A stretch of DNA of 64,000 bases from Procambarus clarkii. Taxonomy: Eukaryota; Arthropoda; Malacostraca; Decapoda; Cambaridae. A program made the translations under genes and the position numbers. Of the stretch, positions 8,230-20,345 are shown one piece after another. The stretch is taken from contig NC_091227.1 in the NCBI RefSeq assembly GCF_040958095.1, positions 11,963,151 through 12,027,150 on the forward strand, written 5' to 3'. Each line of letters begins with the position of its first letter. Within the stretch, counting starts at the first letter, position 1. The notes under the pieces are model-generated. The model was given only the letters and a program-made list of their open reading frames with translations. It searched no databases and was not told where the DNA came from.

Positions 8230-11200
8230 CTAGTTGTTGTAGTCTAGTTGGATGCAGCGCCTGCTGTGGCCGTGAAGGCCAACCCGAGAATGACAGTCTC
8301 GACTGCAACGAGCGCAGATAAACGCCGAAGCGGGTGCGTCTGACAGTGGTCGAGACCTCCTCTGAAATCTATTATCCTCCGCCTGCCTCTTCAGTTCATC
8401 CTCGAATTGCTGGAGTCCCTTCTGCACTTTACATCTCCAGGCAGATCTGTCCGCAGCTGCTGCCTCCCAAGTGTTGATGTCGATGTTCATCTGTTTGAGG
8501 TCGCGTTTGCAGGCATCTTTGAAACGCAGCTGAGGTCTTCTGGTGGGTCTCCTTCCTGATGCCAGTTCTCCATACAAGAGGTCCTTCAGTACGCGGCCAT
8601 CAACCATGCGTGTGACATGTCCCAGCCATCGCATGCGTCTCTGTTTCAGGAGAGTGAACATTGAAGGGACTCCTGTTCTCTCGAGTACAGTGTTGTTGGT
8701 GACGTGGTCTTTCCACATGATGTCAAGGATGCATCTCAGGTTCCGCATGTGAAAGGTATTAAGCCATCTCTCCTGGAGAGAGCGCAGGGTCCAGGATTCC
8801 GAGCCGTAGAGAAGTGTACACACCACACATGCCATGTAGACTTGTGCCTTGGTGTGTACTGTCAGTTTGGCATTTTCCCAAACACGCTTTGTGAGCCTGG
8901 CCAGTGTTGTTGCGGCCTTCCCGATATGCCTGTTGAGCTCAGTGTCCAGGGAAAGGGTGTCTGAGATTTTGGAGCCCAGGTACACAAACTCGTGAACTGC
9001 CTCCAGCACATAGTCTGCTATATTTATACAGGGTAGCTCATTGACATCTTGTCCCATCACCTGTGTCTTCTTCAGGCTGATTGTCAGGCCGAATGCGGAA
9101 CAGGCTGTGGCAAAGCGGTTGAGTAGCTGCTGCAGGCCTTCTGCTGTGTGTGTGGTGATCGCTGCGTCATTGGCGAAGAGGAACTCCTTGAGGATTCGCA
9201 TCTGTACTTTTGTCTTTGCTCGGAGTCTGGATAGATTATAGAGCTTTCCATCAGATCTTGTACGGAGATAGATGCCTTCTGTTGTTGTTCCAAAGGCATG
9301 CTTGACGAGGATCGCGAAGAAGATGCCGAACAGGGTTGGAGAAAGAACACACCCCTGTTTAACACCACTGTTAATGTTGAATGGTTCAGAAGTTGACCCG
9401 TCGTACACGACTGTCCCCTTCATGTCCTTGTGGAACGATTGTATCATGCCGAGTAGGATGGGGTGGGCAGCCAATTTTGGCCAAGATCTTGAAGAGTCCG
9501 TCCCTACTCATGAGGTCGAAGGCTTTTGTAAGGTCAATGAAGGCAATGTACAAGGCTTTTCTCTGCTCCCTGCACTTTTCTTGAAGCTGTCTCAGGGAGA
9601 ACACCATGTCAGTGGTCGACCTCTCTGCTCGGAAACCACACTGTAACTCGGGGTACACTCATTCAGCAAGAATCTGAATCCTGACCAAAACAACCCTAGC
9701 AAAGAGTTTGCCAACGACGCTGAGGAGGGATATGCCGCGAAAGTTGTTCACATCGCTTCTGTCACCTTTTATTTTTGAAGAGAGTGATGATGTTTGCATC
9801 TCTCATGTCTTGTGGCACCGAGCCTTCCCTCCAGCACTGGCATAGAAATTCATGAAGCTCAGATTTAAGTGTTCCACGAGCGCACTTGAGAACTTCAGGC
9901 GGAATTCCGTCGTCTCCTGGGGCCTTCCCTGAGGAAAGTGAATCCACTGCTTTCTCAACTTCTTCCACAGTTGGTTCAAGATCAAGTTCTTCCATGATGG
10001 GCATGCATTCAATTGCATCCAAAGCCTCTACGCTGACTAAGTTCTCTCTGGAGTAGTGTTCGGAGTAATGTTCCACCCAGCGATTCATCTGTTGATCACG
10101 GTCTTTAATGATCTCTCCAGTGGCTGACTTTAGAGGAGCCGTCCGGTTTTGTGTATGGCCTGTTGCCTGTTTGATCCCTTCGTACATGCCTCTTATGTTG
10201 CCGACAGTGGCCGCAGTCTGGATGCTGGAACAGAGTCGAAGCCAGTAATCGTTAGCACAACGCCTCGCAGTTTGTTGAACTCTACTGCGGGCAGTACGGA
10301 GGGCCTGTAGGTTCCTTTCTGAGGGCAGGTTCTTGTAGGATGAGAGAGCTCGTCTCTTTTCCTCTACGAGGGGTAACAGTTCCTCTGCACTGGCCTCGAA
10401 CCAATCTGCTGACTTGTTCTGCCTCTTACTGAAGGTGGACATGGCAGTGTTGAAAATAGTGCCCCTGAGATGTAACCACCTCTCACTTGCACTATCGCAG
10501 GGTGGTACAGGAAGGGCATTTACCAGTGCCGCAGTGAATTCCTCCACCTTGTGAAGGTCACGGGTCTTGTTTACGTTAATGCATGGTCTTCCTTCCTACT
10601 TTGCTCTGTGGATTTTCCGGGGCTGGAACTTTACTCTGCAAACGATGAGAGAGTGGTCGGTGTCACAATCTGCGCTCTGGAAGCTGCGGGTCAGTTTGAC
10701 ATTTCTCAGATTGTTACGCCCCGTAAGCACCAGATCAAGTTGGTGCCAATGCTTAGACCTGGGATGTCTCCAAGAAACCTTATGCTGGGGCTTGGTGTCG
10801 AAGAAGGAATTGCTGATGCAGAGATCATGACGGCAGCAGAACTCCAGGAGGCGCTGCCCACTCTCATTCATCTTCCCAAATCCAAACTGGCCCAGGCAGG
10901 AAGGTCAAGAGCTGTGATCAGAACCAACTCTTGCATTAAAATCTCCCAGAAGGAAGACTGGCTCTTGTTGAGGTATGTCTCTGAGAGCTAGGCCGAGGTC
11001 ATCATAGAACTTGTCCTTCGCTTCGGTAGAGGAGGTCAGTGTTGATGCATAGGCATTAATGAGGCTGACCATTCCTACTGCTGTATGAAGCTGAAGTTTG
11101 ATGATCCTTTCAGACCCCTCCATAGGCGGTACTATGGACCCTAACAACCTGTTCCTGATGGCAAAACCAACGCCATGCTCCCTTACCTCTTCTGGTGGTT

Positions 11201-11441
11201 TGCCCTGCCAGAAGAAGGTAAAGTCCTTCTCCCGTATGCTACCGGTTGCGGGCAGACGTGTCTCCTGCAAAGCGATTATGTCCATCTGGAGCCTGCGCAG
11301 TTCATTGTTGATCACAGCTGTCTTGCGGGTGTCGTTCACTTCCAGTAGATCTTCCGAGAGACCCGGTGTCATGGTCTTTACATTCCATGTGCCTAGTTTG
11401 AGAGCTGGGTGGCTGTGTTTGTTTTCTTTTGCCTGGTGCAT
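8230..11441 (-). pseudogene. LINE-B ORF2: endonuclease, reverse transcriptase and C-terminal zinc finger, frameshifted
   Basis: Starts with MHQAKENKHSH and an APE endonuclease (LGTWNVKTM, ALQETRLP, LLGDFNARVG at 11441-10905; rest at about 10871-10596 ending near DCDTDHSL). The reverse transcriptase N-terminus lies at 10547-9762 (SSGKAPGDDGIPPEVLK), its fingers at about 9658-9386 (GFRAERSTTDM, DLTKAFD), palm and thumb at 9474-8230. At least three frameshifts separate these blocks. The catalytic FADD box reads FAND (about 9165), so polymerase activity is lost even apart from the frameshifts. The end carries a Cys/His finger, CARCSRDCHSRVGLHGHSRRC in part, about 35 residues before the stop, as in related elements. 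Confidence 0.82.
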
Positions 11442-12234
11442 GGGTTGACGATCCGCTTATTGGATTGTGGCCTAAGCCCCACGCACCCAGTGGAGCAGGC
11501 GGACCGTGGCGGGACAGCACCTTATTGGCTGGGGGCTGCCCAGCTTGAGGCGGGCGGTAGCTGTCCTATGAAATCAGATGATTTCTCCCACAGACAGAAG
11601 CAACCCCTGGCGCCTTACTCTAGGGCAATTGAGTGGTAGGCTTATCACCGGTAACTGTCACTTCCCGTGTTGAGCCATGCTGGAGTGTCCTCTCCAGGGC
11701 ACAGGCCTGGGCAGTAATTATGGAGGATCAGCTGTTGCCCATGCAGCAGATCCACCCTCTCCATGCCACTAATGTGATCCAAGGGAAGGGCAGGCGCCGA
11801 TACGCTTGGCACCAGTGTCGTCGCAGGAGTTGCCAGAATGTAGCTGTAAACAGCTGCAAACTGCCTTAGGGACTCCGACTCCGGATTTTTCCTCAGGGTT
11901 GACTCCCGAAGTCTTTCCCATGAGTGGGTTTAGCCACAAGACAGCAGAGGTTTGAATTCGGGGTTTTCCTTCCCCTGGATGAGCTGCCTTTCCAGGCTAA
12001 CGAGTCCCATCTGCCCAAAGCAACTGGTTTTAAGGCGCCAGAGACCCGCCTTCGCCCCTTCTCCTGTTGGTAGAAGCAGTTCCGCCAGGCCTAGAGGCTA
12101 AGCCACACGTGCAGGCCAGGAGCTGGACTTGGTTGTCAGAGGCTATTTGAGACGCACGCCATCAGAGGCACTTTACAGGCTGTGGGAGCTTATCTCTACA
12201 ACCCTTTCCCCTGGCTATAACAACCCTTGGAACC
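11442..12234 (-). other. LINE-B 5' UTR
   Basis: About 790 bp upstream of the LINE-B start codon and inside the element's target duplication. No convincing frame on either strand; moderately GC-rich. I see no other feature in it. Confidence 0.6.
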
Positions 12235-12246
12235 AAGAAACGACAA

Positions 12247-14340
12247 CAGGAGAATAAAACCCCGGAAAGAGGTGAAAAAAGTCATCCAAGACGCTCGCTC
12301 GCACAACCAGGTGCATGTAAACAAACCGCCACACCGCCCTGGTGGCCAAGCCAGGAAACCGGCAGAAGAAAATGGCCACCAGAACAGGGGGCTGTGACCG
12401 ACGCAAAAGACACGAAAACACGCCAGCAGAAGTGGGAAGCAAGCAGACTAGATGGACAAAAAACTCTGCCCAGAAGCAAAAAACTCAGGCAGGGGCAAAC
12501 AGCCACAGAACCGCTAGCAGGCATCCCCCACAGCCCCAGGAACCCGCAACAGAGTCCCCGGGACAGAGCCGTCCTCCATGCCCTCCGCCCTTAAAGAAAA
12601 GGAAGAGTCCAGGGGAAAGGCAGCAAGAAAGGGCCGCTGGTAAGACCCAGAAGCCTTGGCAGGAGGAACAGGCTTGAAAACCTCCGTCCCCAACCTGAAC
12701 AGGGCAGCCCCCGAAACCGCTCGAGTCTCAGCCCCAACTAAACCCCGCCCCGACCCCAAGACCCACAGAAAGTCCGGAGCCAGGAGCAAGGAGGGAAAGG
12801 GACAAACAGCACTTAACCAAAATGGGGCGGTCCCGGGGCATCCGAGTGGGAAATCAACGTAGTGCGTTGCAGCAACCTAACCTAGCTTGCAACACGGGTG
12901 CTGCCTGTACTCTGAACAGTAATAACATCAGTAGAGTACTGGAGAACCAGCAGAGAATACCTCTCGCAAGACTCCAGGTCAAGGTGTCAGTGTCCCAACA
13001 GGCAACATGACGGAGGTGAAAGTGGCGACTGTCAACCGGAGACAAGAGCACAGCAACCAACGAACCCGCACAAGACGGGTTAGAACCTGGAAGACACATT
13101 CAATGGTCCACCGAGCCCCGACGGGGTTTTCCAGGGCCCGTAGGGTAACAACTACGGGAAGCCCGGGCAAGGTGTTGCTAACCGGTTAAAACCCAAAACT
13201 AACAAGAGGTAGAGGACAACACTGAAAACCCCTGCGATGTGTACAATCACAGGGGCCTAGCAGATGGTCATCAAACACTACCAGTGGAATTATAGCCACA
13301 CTAGGCAGACCCCCACCTGGCAAATGAAAATAAAATCAAAAGAAAAACCCTGCAAAATTACACCGTCCCCAGAGGCAACAGGAACCGGTCGCCGCTTAGG
13401 TGGCAGGTCGCGCAAAACCTTGACGCCCAAACCAGCACAATACCAGTCCCTACCCAAGGCCAAAGAATGGCCCCAAGCCCCAGCTGGGCCCAAGGGCGAG
13501 GCAAATGCTGAGCAGCAAGAACCTCTACGGGAATGGGTCCCGAACGCCCCAGGGAAGATAACCTTGTCACGCAGGGGCAGTACTCACAAGGCACTTAGAG
13601 AAGGAAGCCCCTAAGTGCATGCAGCCCCGGTACTGATGAGGAACACCTGGCCACCGCACAACACAACACATGGCAGTGAATGCCACAAAAGGCAAACATC
13701 GTCTAGGAAACTGAGGCTAGAGAAGCATCTGTCCTGGTTGACATTAGCTTACGAACTGATGCTAGGCAGCCGGCGCAGTGAGGTCTGGGGCTTCACCCCT
13801 CCCCCCTCTTGGGGCGGGGAGGGCTGCGCAGATGATGAGCGTGGCAGCAAAGGGTGATGTTTGCTTGTTTCCTTGGGATTGTAGGGAGTTTCTACCTCTC
13901 TGTTTGGTTTTATTTTTTATTTTTTACCATGTAGGGTTTGTTTTGTTATGCCTACTTTTCTGGGTGCCTAACCCCGGTCAATGGCAGATAAGGAAAACCC
14001 TAAACCACAAGGGGGTTTTCCAGGGCCATTGCTCCCTGAAACCTCTCTGAAGGGGCCAGGTTCTGGCGCTGGTCCCTGGTAGGTCTGAACTCCTTAGCTA
14101 ATGTCCCTCCTTAGCTAATGCCTACCTTTCTGGGTTCCTAACCCCGGTCAATGGCAGATAAGGAAAACCCCAACCCACAAGGGGGGTTTTCCAGGGCCAT
14201 TGCTCCCTGAAACCTCTCTGAAGGGGCCAGGTTCTCGCTCAGGTCCCTGGTACGTCTGAACTCCTTAGCTAATGTCCCGGTCTAATATAACATACATTAG
14301 CCTAATACGCTCCAGGAAGCAGTAGAGGATCCCTACAGAT
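12247..14340 (-). mobile_element. DIRS copy A, 5' region and 5' inverted terminal repeat
   Basis: Continues copy A after LINE-B and aligns along its length with 44715-46623 of DIRS B. It includes the gag-side region (about 12247-13200) and the 5' inverted terminal repeat (about 13700-14340). No intact frame. The terminal repeat holds an internal duplication. The outermost end is degraded (GATCCCTACAGATAAAG instead of the usual CCCCACAGAAAA). Confidence 0.72.
13950..14280. repeat. Tandem duplication inside a DIRS terminal repeat
   Basis: Two adjacent copies of about 155 bp, each starting near ATGCCTAC.TTTCTGGG and running through GGCCAGGTTCT to CTTAGCTAATG. Other DIRS termini here have only one. 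Confidence 0.85.
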
Positions 14341-14420
14341 AAAGAGCACTGAATATCTGAAATGCCATTTTCTGGGAGAGTCCCGGAGGCTCCCTGGAGC
14401 TATCCAGACTGAATTAATAT
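14341..14420. mobile_element. Fragment of another DIRS terminal end
   Basis: About 75 bp with GAAATGCCATTTTCTGGG and the following GGAGGCTCCCTGGAGCT, i.e. the outer end of a DIRS terminal repeat in the opposite orientation to copy A. Confidence 0.6.
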
Positions 14421-14424
14421 GTAT

Positions 14425-14605
14425 AACCCATGATTTTTGTTTTAAATGGTGTCTGTTTACAAGAGCCCTGAGGAAGGTGATGTGGACCCCGAGTATCAGC
14501 TGGCCATTTAAATCTTGCAAAGAACTCCAAAACTTCATATGCAGTGATGCGCACTTTTGCATCAGTTACTCAAAACTTCGTAGGCAGTGTTGCACAGTTT
14601 AAGGG
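14425..14605 (-). mobile_element. piggyBac-like MITE end fragment
   Basis: Reverse-orientation end of the same MITE family: it ends AGTTTAAGGG next to TTAA (14606-14609) and contains the family block with GGTGTCTGTTTACAAGAGCC. The rest of the element is missing. Confidence 0.65.
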
Positions 14606-14609
14606 TTAA

Positions 14610-15262
14610 CGATTACAGTTCTCGTCACTGATATAAATGGAGATCAATATCTCTGTATCCACAAAGTTATGTGGGTACCTCACAGGCACACACCACACAA
14701 CCTGTGTGTCTGGAGTCTCAGCCTTCTCTCTCATGTGGAGTGTGGAGATGCTTCTCTCACGAAAACGTGCAGGATAAAACTTACACACAGAATCATACTC
14801 ATTTACTAATACACACACTCAAACACAAATGAAATATAAAAATTAACACAAATAAAAGAAACTGGTGTTTTAGCTATGAGAAACATTACACTAACCACAA
14901 ATGCTAAACTTCATATACCAGTCATTACATAATATTAGAAAGTTTTATTTTGCAAACAGATAGAAGGTTGGAGCAAGTTAAGTGAGATGGTGGTGGAGGC
15001 TAAAACCGCCAGTAATTTCAAAGCGTTATACGGCAGAGTACCAGGAAGACAGGACACCACAAGCATAGTTCTTATCTTGTAACAACTCTTAGGTAATTAC
15101 ACAACCCACTGTACCTTTGCACATGTACCTATATGTACTTATGTATGTGCATATGTATGCATTCATGCATGTACAGGTATATATAAAATAACAAAACCTT
15201 CTATATAAATCTGTAAATTATACACATTTTATGTCAAAGGCACATTAAAAACCAACGTTTAA
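14610..15262. other. Spacer with a degraded LINE-A 3' end
   Basis: About 650 bp between two outward-facing MITE ends. At about 14945-15105 (plus strand) there is a diverged LINE-A terminus (TTTTGCAAACAG to CTTAGGTAATTACAC). The rest shows no gene or recognised repeat. Confidence 0.6.
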
Positions 15263-16250
15263 CCACTGAACTGTGCAACACGCCTGCAGGCGCTCGACGG
15301 GGAGTGCACAACGCACCTCAGGGATCTTATATTTTTAGTGTATGATTCAAAACTCACGCGGCTACATGGGGTTCACATCAGCTTCCTCAGGGCTCTTGTA
15401 AAGAGACGCCATTTAAAAAAAATAATGGGCAACATTCCCAGGTGAGAGCGCCTCAGTACTGAGTGACCAACCAAGGCTGGCGCACGCAACATGAACTCAC
15501 AGCATTGCTGTTCAGCTTTTGACCACAGCATCGTCTACTAATATAAAAATATATATGTAACTGGTATTATTTAGCCATGATAGTATTACAGAAGAGCCTG
15601 AGTGTGATAATGACTGTGTACAATGTTCAAATATCAGTGAATCAATGCTGTTCACGATATTCACAGCGCTAGCCAAATTATTTCATCCATCTAGGAATCT
15701 TCAAACGACTTTTTATGTTACTTTACAAAATAAACTTGTGGTCAATTATTCATCTACAGGATTTAGTGACCATGATTTTGATAATAGCAGGATTGTGGTG
15801 ATAATTAGCACTGTACATAGTATTGTGGGAGGAGGAATTTTGGTGAGGGAGGGAAAAAGGGAAGGAATCCAGGTAGCGTCAATGTGTTTGGCAGCCAATC
15901 TTGTTTTGCTCACCATACTAGCTTAGTGGTTCTATATGGTGAACACATATGTACATGGGGGTATATACAATGTGTGTATATTGTGTAATAACAGCAAAAG
16001 GAGTATGTTGGGAGGAGCTATTTTGGTGAGGGAGGTGGTGTCGTACTCATAGCATCGTCTGCTGGCTTCTGTGTGATTTCCCATGCCGTGTATGGTGGCC
16101 ACTGTGCTGTTTGGACACAATACCAGCTAACTTGCATAGTTATGGTGAATAGAACATGTAGATATGTATACATAACGTGTGTAGTGTAAAAAAGCAATAA
16201 CACTATGGTGGGAGGAGCAATGTTGGCGAGTAAGGTATAAGGAGTGAGGT
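15263..16250 (+). mobile_element. piggyBac-like MITE, truncated copy
   Basis: Begins after TTAA (15259-15262) with CCACTGAACTGTGCAACACG and continues through the family blocks (ACATGGGGTTCACATCAGC, CTCTTGTAAAGAGACGCC) and the repeated TGGTGAACA..TGTAGATA units. The far end is missing; it runs into the 3' tail of the minus-strand LINE-A. No coding frame. Confidence 0.7.
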
Positions 16251-18299
16251 GACCTAAGTGTAATTACGTAAGTGTAGTTACAGGATGAGAGCTACGCTCG
16301 TGGTGTCCCGTCTTCCCAGCACTCTTTGTCATATAACGCTTTGAAACTATTGACGGTCTTGGCCTTCACCACCTTCTCACCTAACTTGTTCCAACCGTCT
16401 ACCACTCTGTTTGCGAAAGTGAATTTTCTTATATTTCTTCGGCATCTGTGTTTAGCTAGTTTAAATCTATGACCTCTTGTTCTTAAAGTTACAGGTCTCA
16501 GGAAATCTTCCCTATCGATTTTATCAATTCCTGTTACTATTTTGTATGTAGTGACCATATCACCTCTTTTTCTTCTGTCTTCTAGTTTTGGCATATTTAA
16601 TGCCTCTAATCTCTCCTCGTAGCTCTTGCCCTTCAGTTCTGGGAGCCACTTAGTAGCATGTCTTTGCACCTTTTCCAGTTTGTTGATGTGCTTCTTAAGA
16701 TATGGGCACCAGACAACCGCTGCATATTCTAGCTTTGGCCTAACAGAAGTCGTAAACAATTTCTTTAGTATATCGCCATCCATGTATTTAAAAGCAATTC
16801 TAAAGTTAGAAAGCGTGGCATAGGCTCCTCGCACAATATTCTTTATGTCTCCGTGGTGTAGTGGTAAGACACTCGCCTGGCGTTCCGCGAGCGCTATGTC
16901 ATGGGTTCGTATCCTGGCCGGGGAGGATTTACTGGGCGCAATTCCTTAACTGTAGCCTCTGTTTAACGCAACAGTAAAATGTGTACTTGGATGAAAAAAC
17001 GATTCTTCGCGGCAGGGGATCATATTCCAGGGACCATAGGATTAAGGACTTGCCCGAAACGCTACGCGTACTAGTGGCTGTACAAGAATGTAACAACTCT
17101 TGTATATATCTAAAAAAAAAAATGTGGTCCTCAGGTGATAGCTTTTTATCTAGAACCACCCCTAGATCTCTTTCCTTATCAGAATTCTTTAAAAATTTCT
17201 CATATAATATATAGGTTGTGTGAGGTCTATGTTCTCCTATTCCACATTCCATAACATGACATTTATTAACATTAAATTCCATTTGCCAAGTGGTGCTCCA
17301 TATACTTATTTTGTCCAGGTCATCTTGAAGGGCATGACAATCATCTAAGTTTCTTATCCTTCCTATTATCTTAGCATCATCAGCAAACATGTTCATATAA
17401 TTTTGTATACCAACTGGTAGATCATTTATGTAGACAATAAACATCACTGGTGCAAGAACTGAACCCTGTGGTACTCCACTTGTGACATTCCTCCATTCCG
17501 ATACATTGCCTCTGATCACTGACCTCATTTTTCTATCAGTCAGAAAATTTTTCATCCATGTTAGAAGCTTACCTGTCACCCCTCCAATATTTTCCAGTTT
17601 CCAGAACAACCTCTTATGGGGAACTCTGTCGAAAGCCTTTTTTAGGTCCAGATAGATGCAGTCAACCCAACCATCTCTTTCCTGTAATATCTCTGTTGCT
17701 CGATCATAGAAACTGAGTAAATTCGATACACAGGATCTTCCAGATCGAAAACCATACTGTCTGTCTGATATTATATCATTTCTCTCCAGGTGTTCTACCC
17801 ATTTAGTTTTAATTATTTTTTCCAATATTTTGACTATTACACTTGTCAATGATACCGGTCTATAATTAAGGGGGTCTTCCCTGCTTCCACTTTTGTAGAT
17901 TGGAACTATGTTAGCCTTTTTCCACTCATCAACTACAACTCCTGTAAACAGGGATGCCTGAAAAATCAGTTGAAGTGGAATGCTGAGCTCAGGTGCACAT
18001 TCTCTCAAAACCCATGGTGAAACTCCATCTGGACCAACTGCTTTGCTCTTATTTAGCTCCTTGAGCATTTTTTCCACTTCGTCTCTAGACACCTCTATGT
18101 GCTCTATGTTGTTCTCTGGAATTCTTATTGGATCTGGTTCCCTGAAGATTTCATTTTGTACAAACACACTTTGGAACTTTTCGTTTAATGTTTCACACAT
18201 TTCCTTTTCATTTTCCGTTAATCTATTTCCCATTTTCAACCTCTGAATATTATCCTTTACCTGCAATTTGTTGTTTATAAATTTATAGAATAGACCTGG
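16251..18299 (-). pseudogene. LINE-A minus-strand copy: reverse transcriptase, split by a SINE
   Basis: 5'-truncated LINE-A on the minus strand. It starts in the segment after the endonuclease (KPGLFYKFINNK) and runs through GPDGVSPW, YRPVSL, AFDRVPH, SGVPQG and FADD to the normal C-terminus and a degenerate two-unit tail. The frame is continuous apart from one SINE (16849-17121) inserted after codons for LSPEDHI; coding resumes with KNIVRGAY. Truncation at 18299 lies against a diverged MITE. With no endonuclease and a split polymerase it is inactive. Confidence 0.86.
16849..17121 (+). mobile_element. tRNA-derived SINE inserted in LINE-A
   Basis: A tRNA-like head (16849 to about 16925) shows an A box around GTGGTGTAGTGGTAAGACAC and a B box GGTTCGTATCC. 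A non-tRNA body follows, then an A-run at 17112-17121. The flanking ATGT (16845-16848 and 17122-17125) is the minimal target duplication. Other LINE-A copies show the uninterrupted sequence, so both edges are certain. Confidence 0.85.
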
Positions 18300-18865
18300 T
18301 TTTGTTTTACATTTGCCTGCAAGTGTTGGAGGAGTGAGGGAATGCTGGCTGGGTGTAGCAGCTCACACTCTCGGAGTTCTGAGTGTGTTGATGGTGAATG
18401 TATATATGATAGTGTATAGTGTATAAATATGTTGTGAATATACTTAAATGAACATGAAACATTGGATATATGAGCAATATATATGGACATATTTGTGACA
18501 CACACATATAACAGTGTCTTGGGACAGTACGAATGTTCTATTGCCATAATATTGTGTACGTGTTCACTATACATAGGATTGGCAAGAAAAAACATAACAA
18601 ATGTATTTGGAAATGTACACAAATTATGAAAAAAAAATATTTGTGGCAACTTATGTTGAAGCTGGCGGGCAACTGGCTTCGGGAGTCTACATCACGGGCG
18701 ACCACCAAATCGTGACATCTCACGCTATTTTCCAGACCCCATTGCAGCCAAAGAAGGTACAATTTTGATTGTTTTTTTACATATCTGTGATCAGGGAAGG
18801 ATATTTAACATTTTCAAAAACAAAATTAATTTTTTCCCGAGAATTTATTTCCTGTGCACAAAGGG
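18300..18865. mobile_element. Highly diverged MITE-like sequence
   Basis: Weak likeness to the second half of the piggyBac-like MITEs: TTTGTGGCAACT, GTGATCAG.GAA and CCTGTG.AC occur in the same order as in 24640-25000. No gene. Confidence 0.4.
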
Positions 18866-19224
18866 GGGGGGGGGGGTGCTTATTTGGAAGGCGAGCAGCG
18901 CAGTGCTTAATGTAATGAAACTCCAATTTCTGAGTGAGCTGCAGTGGCTCGCTGAAGCTATACACAGAGATAGTTCCCATCTAGCATGTCACATAAGCTG
19001 TGAAGTTCTTAGGCCTACTAGGGACCATAGCCAGAATGTGGCCCCTGCACAAAGGCACAAGGAGCAGTGACATTTTGTCACCTCTGGAGTGACCACCCTC
19101 ACAGGGAAGAGAAGCATGTGTCTGGAGAGTCATGACCTGTGTAGTCAGTTGGTGGTCAGCATATTGGCTGGTTTACTACCTACTAACAAGTAGGTGCACT
19201 TGACTACCTGTTGCACAAGGACCC
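18866..19224. repeat. Old DIRS terminal-repeat remnant
   Basis: After a poly-G run, GTGCTTAATGTAATGAAACT and the following block match the DIRS terminal end (AATGTAATGAAATGCCATTTTCTG) with many changes, fading out at about 19080. From there to 19224 I see nothing recognisable. Confidence 0.5.
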
Positions 19225-19905
19225 AATGCCAGATGTTGTTTTTGTTCTAGATTTTGCCTAGGAGAAAAAGTATTTTGGATTCCTCTCTATTTCACTGATG
19301 GTCTTTTGCTCTCTTTGTCTCTCCTGAATTTTATGATTCTAGCAGCTTTAGGTCAATCGTTTCTATTTCTCTACACAACTTTCCTCGTCATTCTGGGATA
19401 AAATTGAGCAATTGAGTTTTTCTGTTTGTTTTATTCACCTATAGAAGGAATGCTATTTTCATTTCAGTTTGCACCCTTTTTTTTTTCCTTAGTATATGAG
19501 ACTCGCATATTTCTAATGCTACTGTGCCTATTTCTCCAATGCACTGGTTTAGTTTTGTATTATGTAGCTGTTCTTCCCAGCATATTTCTGCAAGCTCTTT
19601 GTTTATTTGTTCCCCAGTTAATCTGTTATTAAAATTGCCCACACTTGTCTGAACTTTGACTAGGTTGCGATCTGAGTAACATGTATTTGTAACCATTATG
19701 TTCCTAATCAGTTCATCATTGTAAAACAAGACCTAGGGAGTTTTCTAGTTATTTGGTTTAAGGCAAATGTGTCGCACATCTGCAAGAGGTCACTTGTGTG
19801 CGAGTGTTCATTTAGACCATTTCCTGGAATTCTCACTGAGATAACTGTATTTGCCACATTTTTCATTTTAGGTGTCTTAAGTGTTGTAAGCCAGTAGATA
19901 CCACA
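19225..19905 (-). pseudogene. LINE-C fragment, old copy
   Basis: Parallels 22655-23400 of LINE-C with heavy divergence: the linker and end of the endonuclease domain, including codons for NDELIRNIMVTNTCYSD and IPGNGLNEHSHTSDLLQMCD. Stops and frameshifts are frequent. It is older than the copy at 20720-26441. Confidence 0.75.
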
Positions 19906-20345
19906 GCAATAAATTAATTTTTCATGAGATTCCAATAATAGCGTGTTAGGGGTGCTTAGTGATTTGATCTGTTATTTTGTCTAGCGAGTGAGCAGTAACT
20001 CATTGGTGGCTTCAGATATTCTCCATCCTCCCCATCGATGACATAACAAGAGGCAACCGTAAATAGGTTAACTAGAACCTGGTGCACAAATTGTCCTAGG
20101 CAGATTATATAAACGCTGTCTTAGGGAGCAACTGTAAGGCCATAGCTCATAAATGGTATCATATCATGAACAAAAGTCAAGCATACAATACCTATGAATA
20201 TGAAGGATGAATACCCTTCTATCATCCAAGGATAATAAAATATTTTAGAAAGCACTTGGGTTTAATATTGAATAACAAAAATGCATCATACAATATTAAA
20301 GCAATAAAGCACCATATGTATACACATTAGCATCTGATGAGGACA
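19906..20345 (-). other. Presumed 3' UTR and downstream flank of AP4M1
   Basis: Directly after the AP4M1 stop codon on the minus strand. An ATTAAA poly(A) signal lies at 20266-20261, about 80 bp past the stop. No coding frame and no transposon I recognise. Assignment as 3' UTR is by position. Confidence 0.45.

Larger units (their letters stand above)
8176..12234 (-). mobile_element. LINE-B: RTE-like non-LTR retrotransposon, nearly full length
   Basis: Minus-strand element inserted into DIRS copy A. The host sequence is duplicated as AAGAAATGACAA (8164-8175) and AAGAAACGACAA (12235-12246), 11 of 12 matching, a target-site duplication. The 5' UTR is about 11442-12234 and ORF2 is about 11441-8230. 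The 3' end is short and reads GATGCCTACTTTACT on the minus strand. RTE-like placement rests on the single-ORF plan and the C-terminal sequence style; I am unsure of the exact clade. Confidence 0.8.

Noticed and set aside
16849..16925. Possible tRNA gene (A and B box, tRNA-like fold)
   Set aside because: It sits inside a LINE with a target duplication and has a long non-tRNA body and A-run, so it is a SINE head. The same applies to the tRNA-like heads at 26900, 37010, 41150, 41440, 46690 and 49450.
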